In this document: piece by piece, positions 13,338-23,599 of the stretch | How the letters are laid out: each line of letters starts with the position of its first letter | Numbering within the stretch: the stretch's first letter is position 1 | Assembly: GCA_022495995.1 (NCBI GenBank) | Contig: JAFEMH010005373.1 | Coordinates: forward strand, 1-64,000 | Direction of reading: 5' to 3' | Source of the DNA: Adenophora triphylla var. japonica | Lineage: Eukaryota > Streptophyta > Magnoliopsida > Asterales > Campanulaceae | DNA: 64,000 nt | Notes under the pieces: model-generated | What the model saw: the letters and a program-made list of their open reading frames with translations, nothing else | The model's database searches: none | What the model was told of the DNA's origin: nothing | Program-made: the position numbers and the translations under genes

Positions 13338-13665
13338 TGCGGCTAGAAGACGATTCAAAGTCCTCGCACATTACATCAAGCTAGCGGCTAGAAGACGATT
13401 CAAAGTCCTCGTGCATTACATCAGCTGCGGCTAGAAGACGATTCAAAGTCCTCGCGCCGCCGCCGCCGGATAGACGATTCAAGATCCTCCGGCGTGGCAC
13501 CAATCGCCGCCGAAGACGATTGAAAGTCCTCCGGCGTGGCACCAGCCGCCGCAGGGACGATTCAAAGTCCTCCGGCGTGGCACAGGCCGCCGTCGGATGA
13601 CGATTGAAGTCCTCCGGCGTGGCACCAGCCGCAATCGAGAAGACGATTCAAGTCCTCACTCTATC
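13338..13665. repeat. Tandem repeat, about 42 bp unit, eight copies
   Basis: The core GACGATTCAAAGTCCTC recurs eight times at intervals of roughly 36-45 bp, with GCGTGGCACCAGCCGCCG-type spacers in the later copies. Confidence 0.75.
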
Positions 13666-13714
13666 TCCGGCCCGGAAGGCCTTAAACCACTCGATTAGGA
13701 AAATCGTAAAATTT

Positions 13715-13960
13715 CCATCCCGGGACACCACCACGTCCTCATGACCTCGGCGGTCGCACGTCCCGGGACACACCACGCGCCTCGCGGACCTCGGCGGTCA
13801 CCACGACACTTCGGGGCACCACCACGCCCTCACAAATTCACGACCTCGAACTACGACCGGGCTTGATTCCCGAGGATACGTAGGAATCCTATCGCGGGGT
13901 CCGGCCTATTGGCTAGCGGTCACCTGAGGACACCACCACGTCCTCGCATTGACCCTCACG
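13715..13960. repeat. Short imperfect repeat with CACCACCACG core
   Basis: GGGACACCACCACGTCCTC-like segments occur at about 13721, 13765, 13812 and 13925, alternating with CCTCGGCGGTC segments. Confidence 0.5.
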
Positions 13961-14040
13961 GTCACTTCCCTCTGCCCGGCACGCGATCCAGTTAGGACCC
14001 TTATCTTATCGGCGGCCCCACTTCTTTCATAAGTGACGTC

Positions 14041-14054
14041 GTCGAGGGGCTTAC
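14041..14054 (+). promoter_or_regulatory. Polypurine-tract position of the first Tat-type element
   Basis: GTCGAGGGGCTTAC directly precedes the LTR start TGTAAG. The nested Tat element shows a similar GCCGAGGGCTAC before its LTR. The purine run is short, so the exact priming site is uncertain. Confidence 0.5.
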
Positions 14055-14249
14055 TGTAAGTACCCCAATCTGGATCACCCCCTTTCCAAACACCGGGAAA
14101 CACCGCGAGACTCATCAGCGCGAGTCTCGGAGACCTCTGGCACTTTCAAAACCCTCTCAAAACCCCAACCAAACCAGGGAGGAGCCTTTCTGGGATAAAA
14201 AGGGACAAAAGGACCTTTTGGGAATTTTTAGGAAATCAGAAAAGCAATT

Positions 14250-14512
14250 AAGGCCCGTACGGACCTCTTTGTTTCAATGATTACTAAATCCCCTTAAAGT
14301 CCACAATATTCCCTCAAATCCAGGGAAAATGATTACTTCCTGCTTGAGTTGAGTAAAGTGCGGACCTCTTTGCATGCAAGATGGTCCATACGGACCTTAT
14401 TGCTCGGGGAACACCATCATTCCCGAATATTCACCATCATTGCGGATTCCCTCAAATCGAGGAAATCCAAAATTCTGGATAACCAAGAAGGTCCGTACGG
14501 ACCTCTTTGCTC
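14250..14512 (+). promoter_or_regulatory. Four copies of a GTACGGACCTCTTTGC motif in the LTR upstream region
   Basis: Copies lie at about 14259, 14358, 14390 and 14494. The last is embedded in the perfect palindrome GGTCCGTACGGACC (14490-14503), just upstream of the TATA box. Position in U3 suggests transcription control, but this is inference. Confidence 0.5.
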
Positions 14513-14524
14513 GAAAATTTTTAC

Positions 14525-14532
14525 TATAAATA
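14525..14532 (+). promoter_or_regulatory. TATA box of the 3' LTR promoter
   Basis: TATAAATA is followed about 25-60 bases later by a CT-rich stretch (14544-14590) typical of plant transcription starts. It marks the U3/R transition of the LTR. Confidence 0.65.
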
Positions 14533-15467
14533 GAGGGCTCCCCCTCCTCATTTTCACACACCTCCCTCTTCTCTCTTCCTCCCTTAGCCTTCGGCTCCCC
14601 TCTAGAGTCCTCTCGAGGCACTCCCGGCCCCTTTCGGATCCTTAGGAGTCCTTGAGCTCCCTTGTGGTGCTCAGAAGCCTCCCAGCGCTCAGGAGGACGC
14701 TCCCGCGCTGCCCTGAGGCACTCTCGAGGTACTGAGGCCCCTCGTGGTACTCCAGAGGCCTTGCACAGTCTTTCCACGGTGTCCGGCTCTTTCAGAGTCA
14801 AACCGACGATCCCAAAACACGCCGAAACTCGCCGAGTGACTCCACTGCCACACCTTGTCGCCAGAACCTCTGCCCAGTGATCCCGACCGATCCCCACGCA
14901 CGCCGAACCTCTGCCCGAGCGCGGCCTACAGCCTCAACTCACGCCCGAAACTACGTCATGCGGACAACCGGTCCCTCCCGAAGCAACCCGATCCGTCTGC
15001 GTAACGCTACTCAGACCTCGAAACACCATTCCCCAGCGGAAGACAGACACGAACCAACATTGGTAAGGCTTCCTTCCTACACTATTTCAATACATTTCCA
15101 TACATAGCATACAATGTAGACATCCGATACAGCATGCATTTTTAAAAAAGCACACACACACACACACAACATTTAAAGGATATTAGGGGTATCCGAAAGA
15201 CTCGTTTTACGAGGCTACTCGGGTGAGCTCTAATATTCTAATATTCTCTTCCCGGGGAGTCATCTGACCTCCGAACTCAAAAATCTCATCACACAAAAAT
15301 GGTTTAAAATTATCTTTAAACTGATGCCCTTTTTCAATGTTTTGGGCTTAATAAAAATGGCGTGGCGACTCTAAAAAAACAAAAACGGCGAGACGAACAT
15401 AGCCGCTCCAACGCGAAAGATGCCAGATGCCGGGGCTGCGAAGCCTGCTCGGATCCGGGCTATTTCA

Positions 15468-15816
15468 GATAGGTGGTTTGATTACACCATTGGCATTATC
15501 ACTCGGGATAGATCTTACCGACCATGAAAAAGTTGAATGAAGTAGTAGGATTGATATGGGAGCATGTCTGAATATGAAAATCATCTCTAAAAAGGGTGAT
15601 GATTACTTTTCACGAATTGTGAAAGAGAACTCAATCGAGGATGAAGTTTATTTTCCATTGCCATATCATGAACCATATTCGCTCTACCACAAGGAAAATT
15701 GGTTTTATTCTCATGCCGTTGCACAAGTCCCAACTGCCCAAGGTGTGGATGCCCATTCGCTGTTGCATATTGAGCCATCTGATTCCCCAATGGAGACTCC
15801 ACCACAGTCAGATTAA
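15468..15816 (+). pseudogene. C-terminal ORF fragment of a plant gypsy-like element
   Basis: The frame opens at the insertion junction with a GGLITPLALSLGIDLTDHE segment, a pattern seen in Athila-type ORF1 or 'putative plant transposon protein' domains. A stop at about 15538 interrupts it, and it continues 15556-15816 (ISKKGDDYFSRIVKE, then a PYHEP-type segment), ending in a Pro/Ser-rich tail. Because the 5' part is cut off, the full protein cannot be described. A weak coiled segment follows in another frame (15848-15990). No enzymatic motif is visible, and the function of the protein family is unknown. Confidence 0.45.
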
Positions 15817-17548
15817 GGAGATATCCGTGCCATGATTCAGACACTCATTGATTCTCAAAAGCGTATTGAAAAGAAAGATGATGAAAGTCTTAAACGGTTG
15901 CAATCAGTGGAAGCAAATCAGCAAAAGTTACTCACTTTCTTCCGGGCTTGGCAGCAGTCGCAGGGCTCTGGCCCACCCAAACAATGATCTTGTAAGAGTT
16001 CTCTACCCTCCCTTGTTTTACTTTCATTTACATTGAGGACAATGCAAAATTTAAGTGTGGGGGTAGTCATGCATACTTTATCTTTTGGTAGTGTACTTGT
16101 TAGTTTAGTCTTTTAGTTAATGTAGCATCATTTTTGTGGATCTACTGTCATACCTAAGGCAAGTTTTAAATATATTTTCACCATTAAAGATTCATGAACG
16201 AAGCTCATTGAAAGATGTTCTCAAACCAAATTTGTAATTGACTAGCAGTGAAAAGCTATAGCTGCTCAGGAATGGAGTAGTTGAACTTGTGGACAACACA
16301 CACCCGTGAGATTTTGGGCCAAAAGACTGACACTTTTTCAGTCACAACTTTTATTTCTTGTGTGTTATTTCTCCCGGGGAAGTTGTTCCTTCAGAACTTG
16401 TGTGTACTCTCTTTTGGAACCTTTTGCTGCATACAAATTCACATCATTTGTTTCATCTCATTCATTTCATCTCTCATAACACATTTCTTACTCTATGATC
16501 GGATTTGGTCTCCTTCAAGTTTGTTGTTTGTCTCGATTATCATTCTTTTGATCCTTGTCTCACCTATAAATCTTAAAATTCAAATAGCTCACATCTCATC
16601 TAGTTATAGGACTAGTGAAGCATTGGCTCACATATTCAAAGAAGGTGTAAAAGGGACAAGCTTGGGGGAGTACTCAGTTTAAAGGTTTGGAAGGAAAATG
16701 TATATAGATGGATATCTCTCTTCAAATTTTCTTTTAGATTCATTTTTATCTTCATCTTTCTCTTTATCTATCATCTCTGTATATGAAGAAAAAAAAAGAA
16801 AAAAATAAAGAAGAAGAAAAAAGCATATTATAGGTTCATAGTTACTGTGGAGGAGACATCAAAATCTAATTCCTCCTTAAGTCTTTCATTTCACAAGAGT
16901 ATCCATCAATCCATAATGTCAATAAAAGGGTTGAGATGAAGTGGTGAAGAGCATGTTTGAAAAGTTGATTTCATTTGGGCACATGAATTGTGATGGAAAA
17001 GTTTGAAGAAGCTTCGTGATGTATGCTTGATGTTTAAGGAGTGATTGGTTTTTCAAGTCTTATGTTGCTCACATTGTGTGTTAGTAAATCGCTCCAATAG
17101 TCCCAATCTTCCTCTTGATTGACTTCTTCAATTCCTTTCGTTGTCCTACTTTTCTTGTTCTTTGCACTCATATGACATTCTTTTTCGAGCTCCTTTTGAG
17201 GTGTGGTTTGCATGATGTCTTAGTGGTGAAGGATCAGAGGATATACAAGCATATGGTAGGTCACTTCCACCGGATTGAAACTGAGCGAAACACTTACCCC
17301 CTAAACACAAGAGTGAGAAAGTGAATTACCTAGTGGTGTCCACTTGTTTGATTTACCTCATTCTTGCGCGTTTATCACTTTACAATGTTAGTCAAATGCA
17401 AATTTGTTTGAGAACATGAGTTCATGAGTTCTGAGTTATAAAATGTTCTTTATGGAGGAAATATGCCTTCAACTTGCTGGAAGGTATGGTTAGTAGGTTC
17501 TTTGGTCACTTTTGTATTTGTTTGCTTGGGGACAAGCAAAACTCTAAG
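15817..17548 (+). other. Noncoding 3' region of the gypsy-like element
   Basis: AT-rich with no supported gene. G-rich PPT-like tracts lie at 16051-16062 and 16660-16672. Confidence 0.45.
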
Positions 17549-17560
17549 CTTGGGGGAGTT
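17549..17560 (+). promoter_or_regulatory. Polypurine tract before the gypsy-like LTR
   Basis: CTTGGGGGAGTT lies immediately upstream of the LTR start TGATAAGTGC. Confidence 0.55.
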
Positions 17561-19034
17561 TGATAAGTGCATAATTTCATGTTATTTTGGTATGATTATC
17601 CCTTGTTTGGATTATGAATTATGCAAAGAAGTGGTAAAACTTGTCTCTTTTGGATCAAATTACTACATTTTGTTTTGTATGTGTAGGTTGGAGAAAAAGA
17701 AAGCATTTTCAAGAAGAAATCCAACCATTTGAGGTCAAGATGATCTTTGGAGAAAGGAAGAAGTCTGAAGACAAAGACTTGACAAGGCAGCCAGATTTAT
17801 ACTCACAACATAAATAATTTTATGAGTATAATTCCGCAGAAGTGTAACAGTGAGCAGCAATATTTATGACCAGTGTCTAAAGATATTTATGCTCATAAAT
17901 ATGGTGACGAGCTGCTATTAATCTTGTGATTATGGGGCATCTATTGAGCTTTTGTAACTGCCCATGAACCCCTCATTTCATCTCCACTTCCTTCAAAAGT
18001 TATTTCCCAAAATTAATTCCCCCATGAGTTACTTTCCCTCAGAAAATATAAGAAAGAGAGTAGTGAATCAAGAGATCTATCTAGGATTATTCTCAAGTTT
18101 TATTTTCAAGTTTTTTTCTTCTTCAAGTTCCGAGCTTGGGTATTTGTAAGGATTCAAGACTGAAGTTTTACTTGTGCAATCAATCATCAGAGAATCATTT
18201 GGAGCAATTTTCTCTTTTCCCTTATCTCTAATTTCTCTTTTATTTTAGTTTATCTCCATGATTTCTATGATGATTGTGTTAGTTTCTTTAGCTATGTGTG
18301 AGTAAATTCCATTTTCTAGGGATTGGTGTATCCAAATGATGAATCTATGAATTAAGTTTTGATCTTCCATTTATCTTTGAATGTTACTTGGTTTTGATTC
18401 ATTTTAGTATGCTTAACTTTGTATGAATGTGAGGTAGTGAAGGACCGAGAGGTGAAACACCCAATTTTATGCATATATCATAGTTATTGAAGCGAAGGAC
18501 CGAGAGGTGAAGTGTAGATAATAGAACTCTAAAATTGAACAAGAAATTCATGAGAACGATAGTTAATTGAGTTTCTAGAGGCCATTGAATTGTAGAACTT
18601 AAGGGGTTTAGATTAACTCATTGAGCGAGACATCAAATGTGTTGTTGATCTAAGCACGGTTGAGTGTAGTTTGAAAGAATGTAATCAACCAAATTTGTGC
18701 AATTTGCCTTCGAACTTTGACATTCATGATAAAAGGGAAGATCATAATATGATTCATAGAGTTATCATTGTGGTGAACCGATATCCTAAAAGCTTTTCCC
18801 TTATTGAATTTAATCTAAAATCCAAGTTAAGCGTTTTCTTTTATTTTTGCTTAAATCATTTTAGTTTAGTTTACTCATTTTTATCAAAACTCAAATATCA
18901 TTTTGTCTAGATAATTAAATTTGTGAATTTTCCGTAATTGATACAAAGTCTTCGTGGGATCGACATCCTAAGTACTACATGATAAGTCGTGCGCTTGTGG
19001 TAGCGTTTAGTGATCATTTTGAAAATCACCATCA
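17561..19034 (+). repeat. Single 3' LTR of the gypsy-like element (about 1.47 kb)
   Basis: It starts TGATAAGTGCATAATTTC after the purine tract. The end is placed at CACCATCA (19027-19034), by TG..CA rules and the family-typical late segment GTCGTGCGCTTGTGG. No second copy is in the window, so the right border is approximate. Confidence 0.5.
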
Positions 19035-19802
19035 GAACCCAATCATTGATTGATCACAATATTAATTAATAAATAAAGGGTTGATATACATTAACTCCAT
19101 TCCGTAGAACAAGAAAATTAGTCACTCATGTTCATATTGAACATCAATAAAGTTTCAATAATTTACATAAATCTTCAATGGAATTTTTGATATAAATCAT
19201 TTTAGATCTTGTTTACAACTTATAATTATGTTATGAGAATGTAAAAGATTCAAAAATATGTCTTTAGGTCTTCTATATATAATAGGGTAAGAGAGAAGGG
19301 TCAAAAATTAGGAAACTAGGGTTAAAAACCAAGTATAAAAATGATTCTGTTGAAACTGTCGCGAAAGAGGCTTTTGCGACGGTTTCAGTGACATTTTTGG
19401 AAGTTTTTGCGACATTTTTTGGAAGAGAGATCACACCCTTTGAGTTTTTGGAATTTGGGAGCAGGCGCTCCCCTTTGTTGGGGGCGGACGCTCCTGTGCT
19501 TCATCGACTTGTATCTCGGCAAAGTTTCGAAGGTCATAACTTTTTCATACGGACTTCGATTGTGTCGTGCAATATATGGTTGGAAAGCTCTCGATGATTA
19601 ATATCTAATGGTAATGAATGATCTGGTCATCTTCAACTTTTTCCTTATGTAATTTCTATTCTTTCCTATTTTTCCTATTCGTTATCGATCGTTCCTTTTT
19701 GTACCCTTTAAGATCATGTTCCGCGACTTTCTCCTTTCATTACCTATATGCATAAACACTTCAAAAAGCATCAAATAACCCAAGGTTGAGCGCAAAATAG
19801 GT
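19035..19802. other. Unassigned AT-rich DNA
   Basis: No gene is supported. The part at about 19370-19600 has GGAGCAGGCGCTCCCC and GGGGGCGGACGCTCC segments that look like a dispersed plant repeat, but no family could be named. Confidence 0.35.
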
Positions 19803-19821
19803 CTAAAGATATATTGTTTGG

Positions 19822-21160
19822 ATGGGTGAAAACACATCCATCAAGGATCTTCGCACATGTGTTATCGTTCTTCAATGTCAAACTAAGGGGTATCAACGAG
19901 TGGATTCCTTCCAATCCTGTCATTCGTTCGTCAATCTAACAAATACAAATGCGCACCATAAGCTTGGTCATCCATCTTACACAATTTTGCGTCATATGAG
20001 CAAGGCTTTTAGTTTAGATATTCCTAGGTCAGTTTCTTTACAATGTAGCTCTTTTGACTGTAATAAGAGCCACAAGTTACCATTCATGCAAATTTTATCA
20101 AATATTTTACACTTTTGATGTTCTTTACAATGATGTATGGCCTTCCCCAATACCCTATTATGATGCTTACAAATATTATATCATTTTTGTTGACCACTTC
20201 TTTGAGTAATTTGGTTCTATCCATTGAAACATAAAAATAATGCCACACCAATATTTACCCGCCTTAAAATTCTTGTTGAGAAATTATTTCACCTTCCCAT
20301 AATCACCATTTACAGTGATAAGGGTGGTGAATACCTTGACCTACGACCCACTATTTAGTCTCATATAATCACTCACCTTTCTCCACCCCATACAGATGAA
20401 CATAATGATTATTCTGAACGGCAAAATTGTCTTCTCTCTCCTCACCCATGCCTCTGTGCCCAAAAAATATTGGTCTCTTACCTTTACATCTGCGCGCTAT
20501 CTCATCAATCATATGCCTACCCAACTCTAAACCTTTCCTCTCCTTACTCCCTTCTCTATAATAACACCCCAACTCAAAAAATACCTCCTTTATCTTGGAT
20601 TAAAAATTGTGTGTCCGACTCCTCTCTCTTTTTTCTTAATCATTATCTTGGTCATATATTTCTCCTTATATGTATCAATTATATAATCATCACTCTCTTC
20701 TTAATTATTTCATCTCCACCTTCGCGTCTCCCTTCTCTTTCAAGGACCTTGTTAATCTCTCTTACTTTCTAGGTGTCCAAGTCCTTCCTCACCCTCACAA
20801 AAATCTTTTGAGCCAGCATAAGTACATTCGGGACCTCCCCACTCGTGCCAACATGTCTAGTGCCAAACTGGTTCCCATTCCTATGACATTACATCCTTCC
20901 CTCTCTACACATAGTGTCACTCGCCTCCCTGATCCCACCGACTACCATTCTCTCATGTGTATTCTTCAGTACCTTTCTTTAACCAGATTTGATGTTTCCT
21001 TTCTATCAATGTCTATCTCAATATATGCAGTACCCTACAGATGTTCATTGGGCTACACTTAAAGATGACTACATATCTACAATAGGTTACTTGATGAAGA
21101 TATTTGGCATATCCGTGACCAATGGAACACTAATGTGAAGATGAAGCCCAGTCTCCAAGT
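19822..21160 (+). pseudogene. Copia pol relic (pre-integrase, integrase, end of RT)
   Basis: Polyprotein relic of a Ty1/copia element. 19822-20118 holds the pre-integrase zinc region (HKLGHPSYTILRHMSK, then CSSFDCNKSHKLPF). 20120-20580 holds a decayed integrase core in changing frames (DVW...FVDHF, then a YSDKGGEY-type segment). After a large deletion, 20690-21062 holds the end of reverse transcriptase (LVNLSYFLGVQVLPHP, QHKYIRDL, YHSLMCILQYLSLTRFD). The YVDD box is missing. Frameshifts and stops make it non-functional. This type of element encodes integration and reverse transcription on one polyprotein. The next features downstream are its LTR and insertions into it. Confidence 0.7.
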
Positions 21161-21167
21161 GCGAGAT

Positions 21168-21307
21168 TGATGGGTTCGATTATAATATTATATTTAGTTT
21201 CTTGGTGAGAGATCCAAGGTGTGTGTTTAATATGAGAGATTCAATTTTGGGAAAGAACGTGTACATGAGCGTATAACACCACATTAATTTATCATAGTGC
21301 ATAATCA
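21168..21307 (+). repeat. First segment of the copia relic's 3' LTR
   Basis: It starts TGATGGGTTCGATTAT after GTGCGAGAT. It continues at 22163-22218 and 36608-36670 after removal of the two insertions. Confidence 0.55.
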
Positions 21308-21315
21308 CCACTTGG

Positions 21316-22154
21316 TAGGGTTGTAAACGGTTCAGTTTAGCTCGGTTTAGGGAAATTTTGGAGCTAAACCGCTAGTATCGGTTTGGAGAAATTCCAAACC
21401 GAGCTAAACCACAAAAAACTTCAAACCGAGCTAATCTAAACCGCCATGGTTCGGTTTAGCTCGTTCTAAACTGCGGTTTGATTATACGGTTCAGACCGCG
21501 GTTCAAACCACGGTTCAAACCAAATTTCAAACCAACAACTTAAAGCCCAGATTCACGTTGGAAACCAGGTTCCGAGGAGTTAGGGACAAGTGGTAAAGGC
21601 CCAGTTGATGGATTTGCTCCTCCACTTTCATTGTCCAAGGTGCTTTATGCGGCTGAAACAGTTAAGGACATTGGATCTTCTAGCAGAAGAGTCAAGGGAG
21701 AAGCAAGTGAGATCATGTACTATATATTCCATAAGGCAGCTTACTTGCAATTGAAGGCTAACAACCACTAAAATGTAACACCAGGACAATGGGTGATGCG
21801 CTTGAAGCAGTCGTTGCTGCTGTCAGTGAACATGGAGGTGCTAGTGAAGGTCTTCAGACTTTGTTAGAAGCTCTTATACCAGCATTATTGGTTCCATAGC
21901 TCGGCTTGATAGCTCGGTTTCATAGCTCAGTTTGACGGTTCATTTCCATAGCTCGGTTTAACGGCTTCAACGGTTTAGCTCGGTTCGGCTCGGTTCGGCT
22001 TGGTGCACTCAGACCGCAAGCTAAACCGAACCGGCTGGTTTGGGAATTTTTCAAACCGAGCTAAACCACATAAAATTAAAAACCGAGCTAAACCACGTGG
22101 TTTAGCTCGGTTCGGTCTCAAACCGCGGTTTGAGCTAAACCACTTACACCCCTA
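21316..22154. mobile_element. Non-autonomous hAT-type DNA transposon (839 bp)
   Basis: It is flanked by the 8-bp direct repeat CCACTTGG (21308-21315 and 22155-22162). Ends are TAGGGTTGTAAACGGTT and, on the other strand, TAGGGGTGTAAGTGGTT, matching at 14 of 17 positions. Both the 8-bp duplication and the TAGGGGTGTAA-type terminus are usual for hAT elements. The subterminal 200 bp on each side are packed with AGCTCGGTTTAG / CTAAACCGAGCT motifs in both orientations. No transposase is present. The middle (about 21560-21900) is of different character and looks like captured transcribed sequence. Confidence 0.85.
21560..21900 (+). other. Coding-like segment inside the hAT element, possibly captured from a host gene
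   Basis: An open frame from about 21577 to 21770 reads a FAPPLSLSKVLYAAETV segment and then EIMYYIFHKAAYLQLKA. A CTAAAATGTAACACCAG stretch that resembles an intron 3' end follows, then an open frame from 21787 to the TAG at 21900 (MGDALEAVVAAVSEHGG, then LLEALIPAL). Composition is balanced, unlike the repeat-filled termini. I do not recognise the source gene. Confidence 0.35.
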
Positions 22155-22218
22155 CCACTTGGCACCTAAGAGGTAGTTGAAGGTGTTAACGAAGTGTTTG
22201 AACAAAATTGTTTGTTTC

Positions 22219-22696
22219 TGTTGGAATTTTGGTTTTGTAAAAGTGAGGTTTGATCGACTTTTGACCAAGAATTCCATTGGGTTCCATTTTAGGAAAATGG
22301 AAATTGATTACATATTAATAATCTACATTTGGAGTAGATTAATTTGATATATTTATTTTCTCAAAACCAATTAGTGGTGAATGAGAAATTAATGTTCAAA
22401 GTATGCAAAAAGAAATGAGTATATGAAGAGTTTATGGGATATGGAATAGTTATCCCACATTGCTTAAAGATGTAATGTAATGATAGTTTATAAGTGGATC
22501 CATCCAAAGGAGTAGTCAACAAGTTGATCTCCTTGGGCCAACCTAGGTGGACCATTACTCAGTTTGATTTAATTTCTGCATTCTAGTTTATCTTTATTTC
22601 CTGCCCCGTTAATTACTTTATGGTTCATTATTTATTTGTCATTTCGTTAAATCCAAGAAAGCCTTATTTATTGTTATATAATAAATATTCCCAACA
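22219..22696 (+). repeat. 5' LTR of the copia element (478 bp)
   Basis: It matches 35810-36602 end to end except for a missing block of about 314 bp at 22556/22557. A TTTATAAGTGG segment at about 22488 may be its TATA region. Confidence 0.85.
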
Positions 22697-23599
22697 ATCG
22701 CAAGAAGATATTAACGTTTTCTTGTTTTTATGACAAACATGAGCCAATGATGATGGACAACCGAAGGACATTATCGTTAGAGACTTAACGAGAAAAATGA
22801 CGGTTTCCAAGGAAGGATAACTAGAAGAGCATTGGAAGTTAACTAGAAGATATCGAGAAGGTCAACAATAATCCCGGAAGTGATTCAAAGAATTATTGAC
22901 AACATGGAGCGGACTTATAATCGAAGAAAGACAGATAACCAAGATTCGCCTAGGCATATAACCGAAGAGGAAGAGGATGATGATCCAAATTCGCCAAGAA
23001 AAATAAACCGAAGAGAAAGAGGATGATGATCCAGATTTGCCAAGGCAGATAACCAAAAAGGGGGATGATGATGATGATCCAGATCCAAAAAGACAGATAG
23101 CCAATCCACGAAGACAAATAGCCGCAGAAGAATGGGATCATGGAAAATCTCATATGTAAGACGTACATAATGAATGGAACAAATGATTCCCTTACAAAGA
23201 GCACTGTCTCTGGGGACAACCAAAGAGTTGTAGAACACTTTGGAACGGACTATAAGGTTCAAGGAACAAACTCAAAGATTTGTTATATGATGTGGTAAGA
23301 CCAATCACGTAGCAAAAGTTTGTCGTATTCCATGAAGGGAAATAGACAACTGAATCAATTAATATCGAAGCGGGTATTAGGCAGGAGTTAAACATTTTGG
23401 GTTATGACTCTTTGAATGGACACTTGCTAAGAGTGTGACTATTAAGAGAGGCACACCCGGATCGGCCGTGCACAGACATAGAGCACGCCCGTGCAAAGCA
23501 TGGAGCGGCCGTGCAAATTTGTTGACTCGGTGCACGGCTGAGGTACCAATTTGGATAAGTTGTGTCTTTTCAAGACCACAACACAAATATAAGCAGCAA
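22697..23599 (+). other. Decayed gag region of the copia element
   Basis: By position this is gag. Only fragments are readable. Near 22955-23095 a unit of about 50 bp containing GAGGATGATGATCCA is repeated three times. Near 23436-23540 a GC-rich stretch repeats GGCCGTGCA-type motifs. Confidence 0.4.
22955..23100. repeat. Three-copy tandem repeat, unit about 50 bp
   Basis: Segments of the form ATAACCGAAGAGGAAGAGGATGATGATCC are repeated with substitutions; in each the GATGATGATCCA core is kept. Confidence 0.55.

Larger units (their letters stand above)
1..15467 (+). mobile_element. Decayed Tat/Ogre-type Ty3/gypsy LTR retrotransposon, 5' LTR almost entirely outside the window
   Basis: Bases 1-55 match the last bases of the LTR that ends at 15467 (shared AGATGCCAGATGCCGGG, then CGGATCC and GGCTA), so the window opens in the tail of the 5' LTR. 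A worn primer site follows at about 57-75. The internal region keeps gag-, protease- and integrase-like stretches on + at about 2357-3110, 3840-4150 and 5515-6710, all broken by frameshifts and stops. The 3' LTR starts with TGTAAGTACCCCAAT, which is close to the start of the other Tat LTR in this window. A G-rich tract precedes it. The element is over 15 kb because of a long 3' untranslated part (6715-14054) full of GC-rich tandem repeats. No reverse transcriptase motif was found. It sits inside the gypsy-like element that resumes at 15468. Confidence 0.8.
14055..15467 (+). repeat. 3' LTR of the first Tat-type element (1413 bp)
   Basis: It starts TGTAAGTACCCC and ends TTTCA. It shares with the nested Tat LTR (read on minus) the start, a CA microsatellite (15151-15170), a GAAGACTCGTTTTACGAGGC segment, a TGACCTCCGAAC segment and an AAAATGGCGTGGCGACTC segment near the 3' end. 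The 5' partner is visible only at 1-55. Confidence 0.8.
15468..19034 (+). mobile_element. 3' part of a gypsy-like LTR element interrupted by the first Tat-type element
   Basis: An open frame resumes directly at 15468 and runs to 15816. Long noncoding sequence follows, then a G-rich tract and a single LTR (17561-19034). Several AAGTGTGGGGG- or AAGCTTGGGGG-type tracts occur (16051, 16660, 17548). The LTR start TGATAAGTGCATAAT and the late GTGGGATCGACATCC segment are typical of a widespread plant gypsy group resembling Athila. The 5' half lies outside the window, beyond the inserted Tat element. Confidence 0.55.

Noticed and set aside
22697..22720. Primer-binding site after the 5' LTR of the outer copia
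   Set aside because: The expected TGGTATCAGAG is not present; the sequence goes from CAACA to ATCGCAAGAAG, so the site was lost.
22862..23262. Minus-strand serine/phenylalanine-rich frames
   Set aside because: They are the reverse reading of the GATGATGATCC repeat in the copia gag region.
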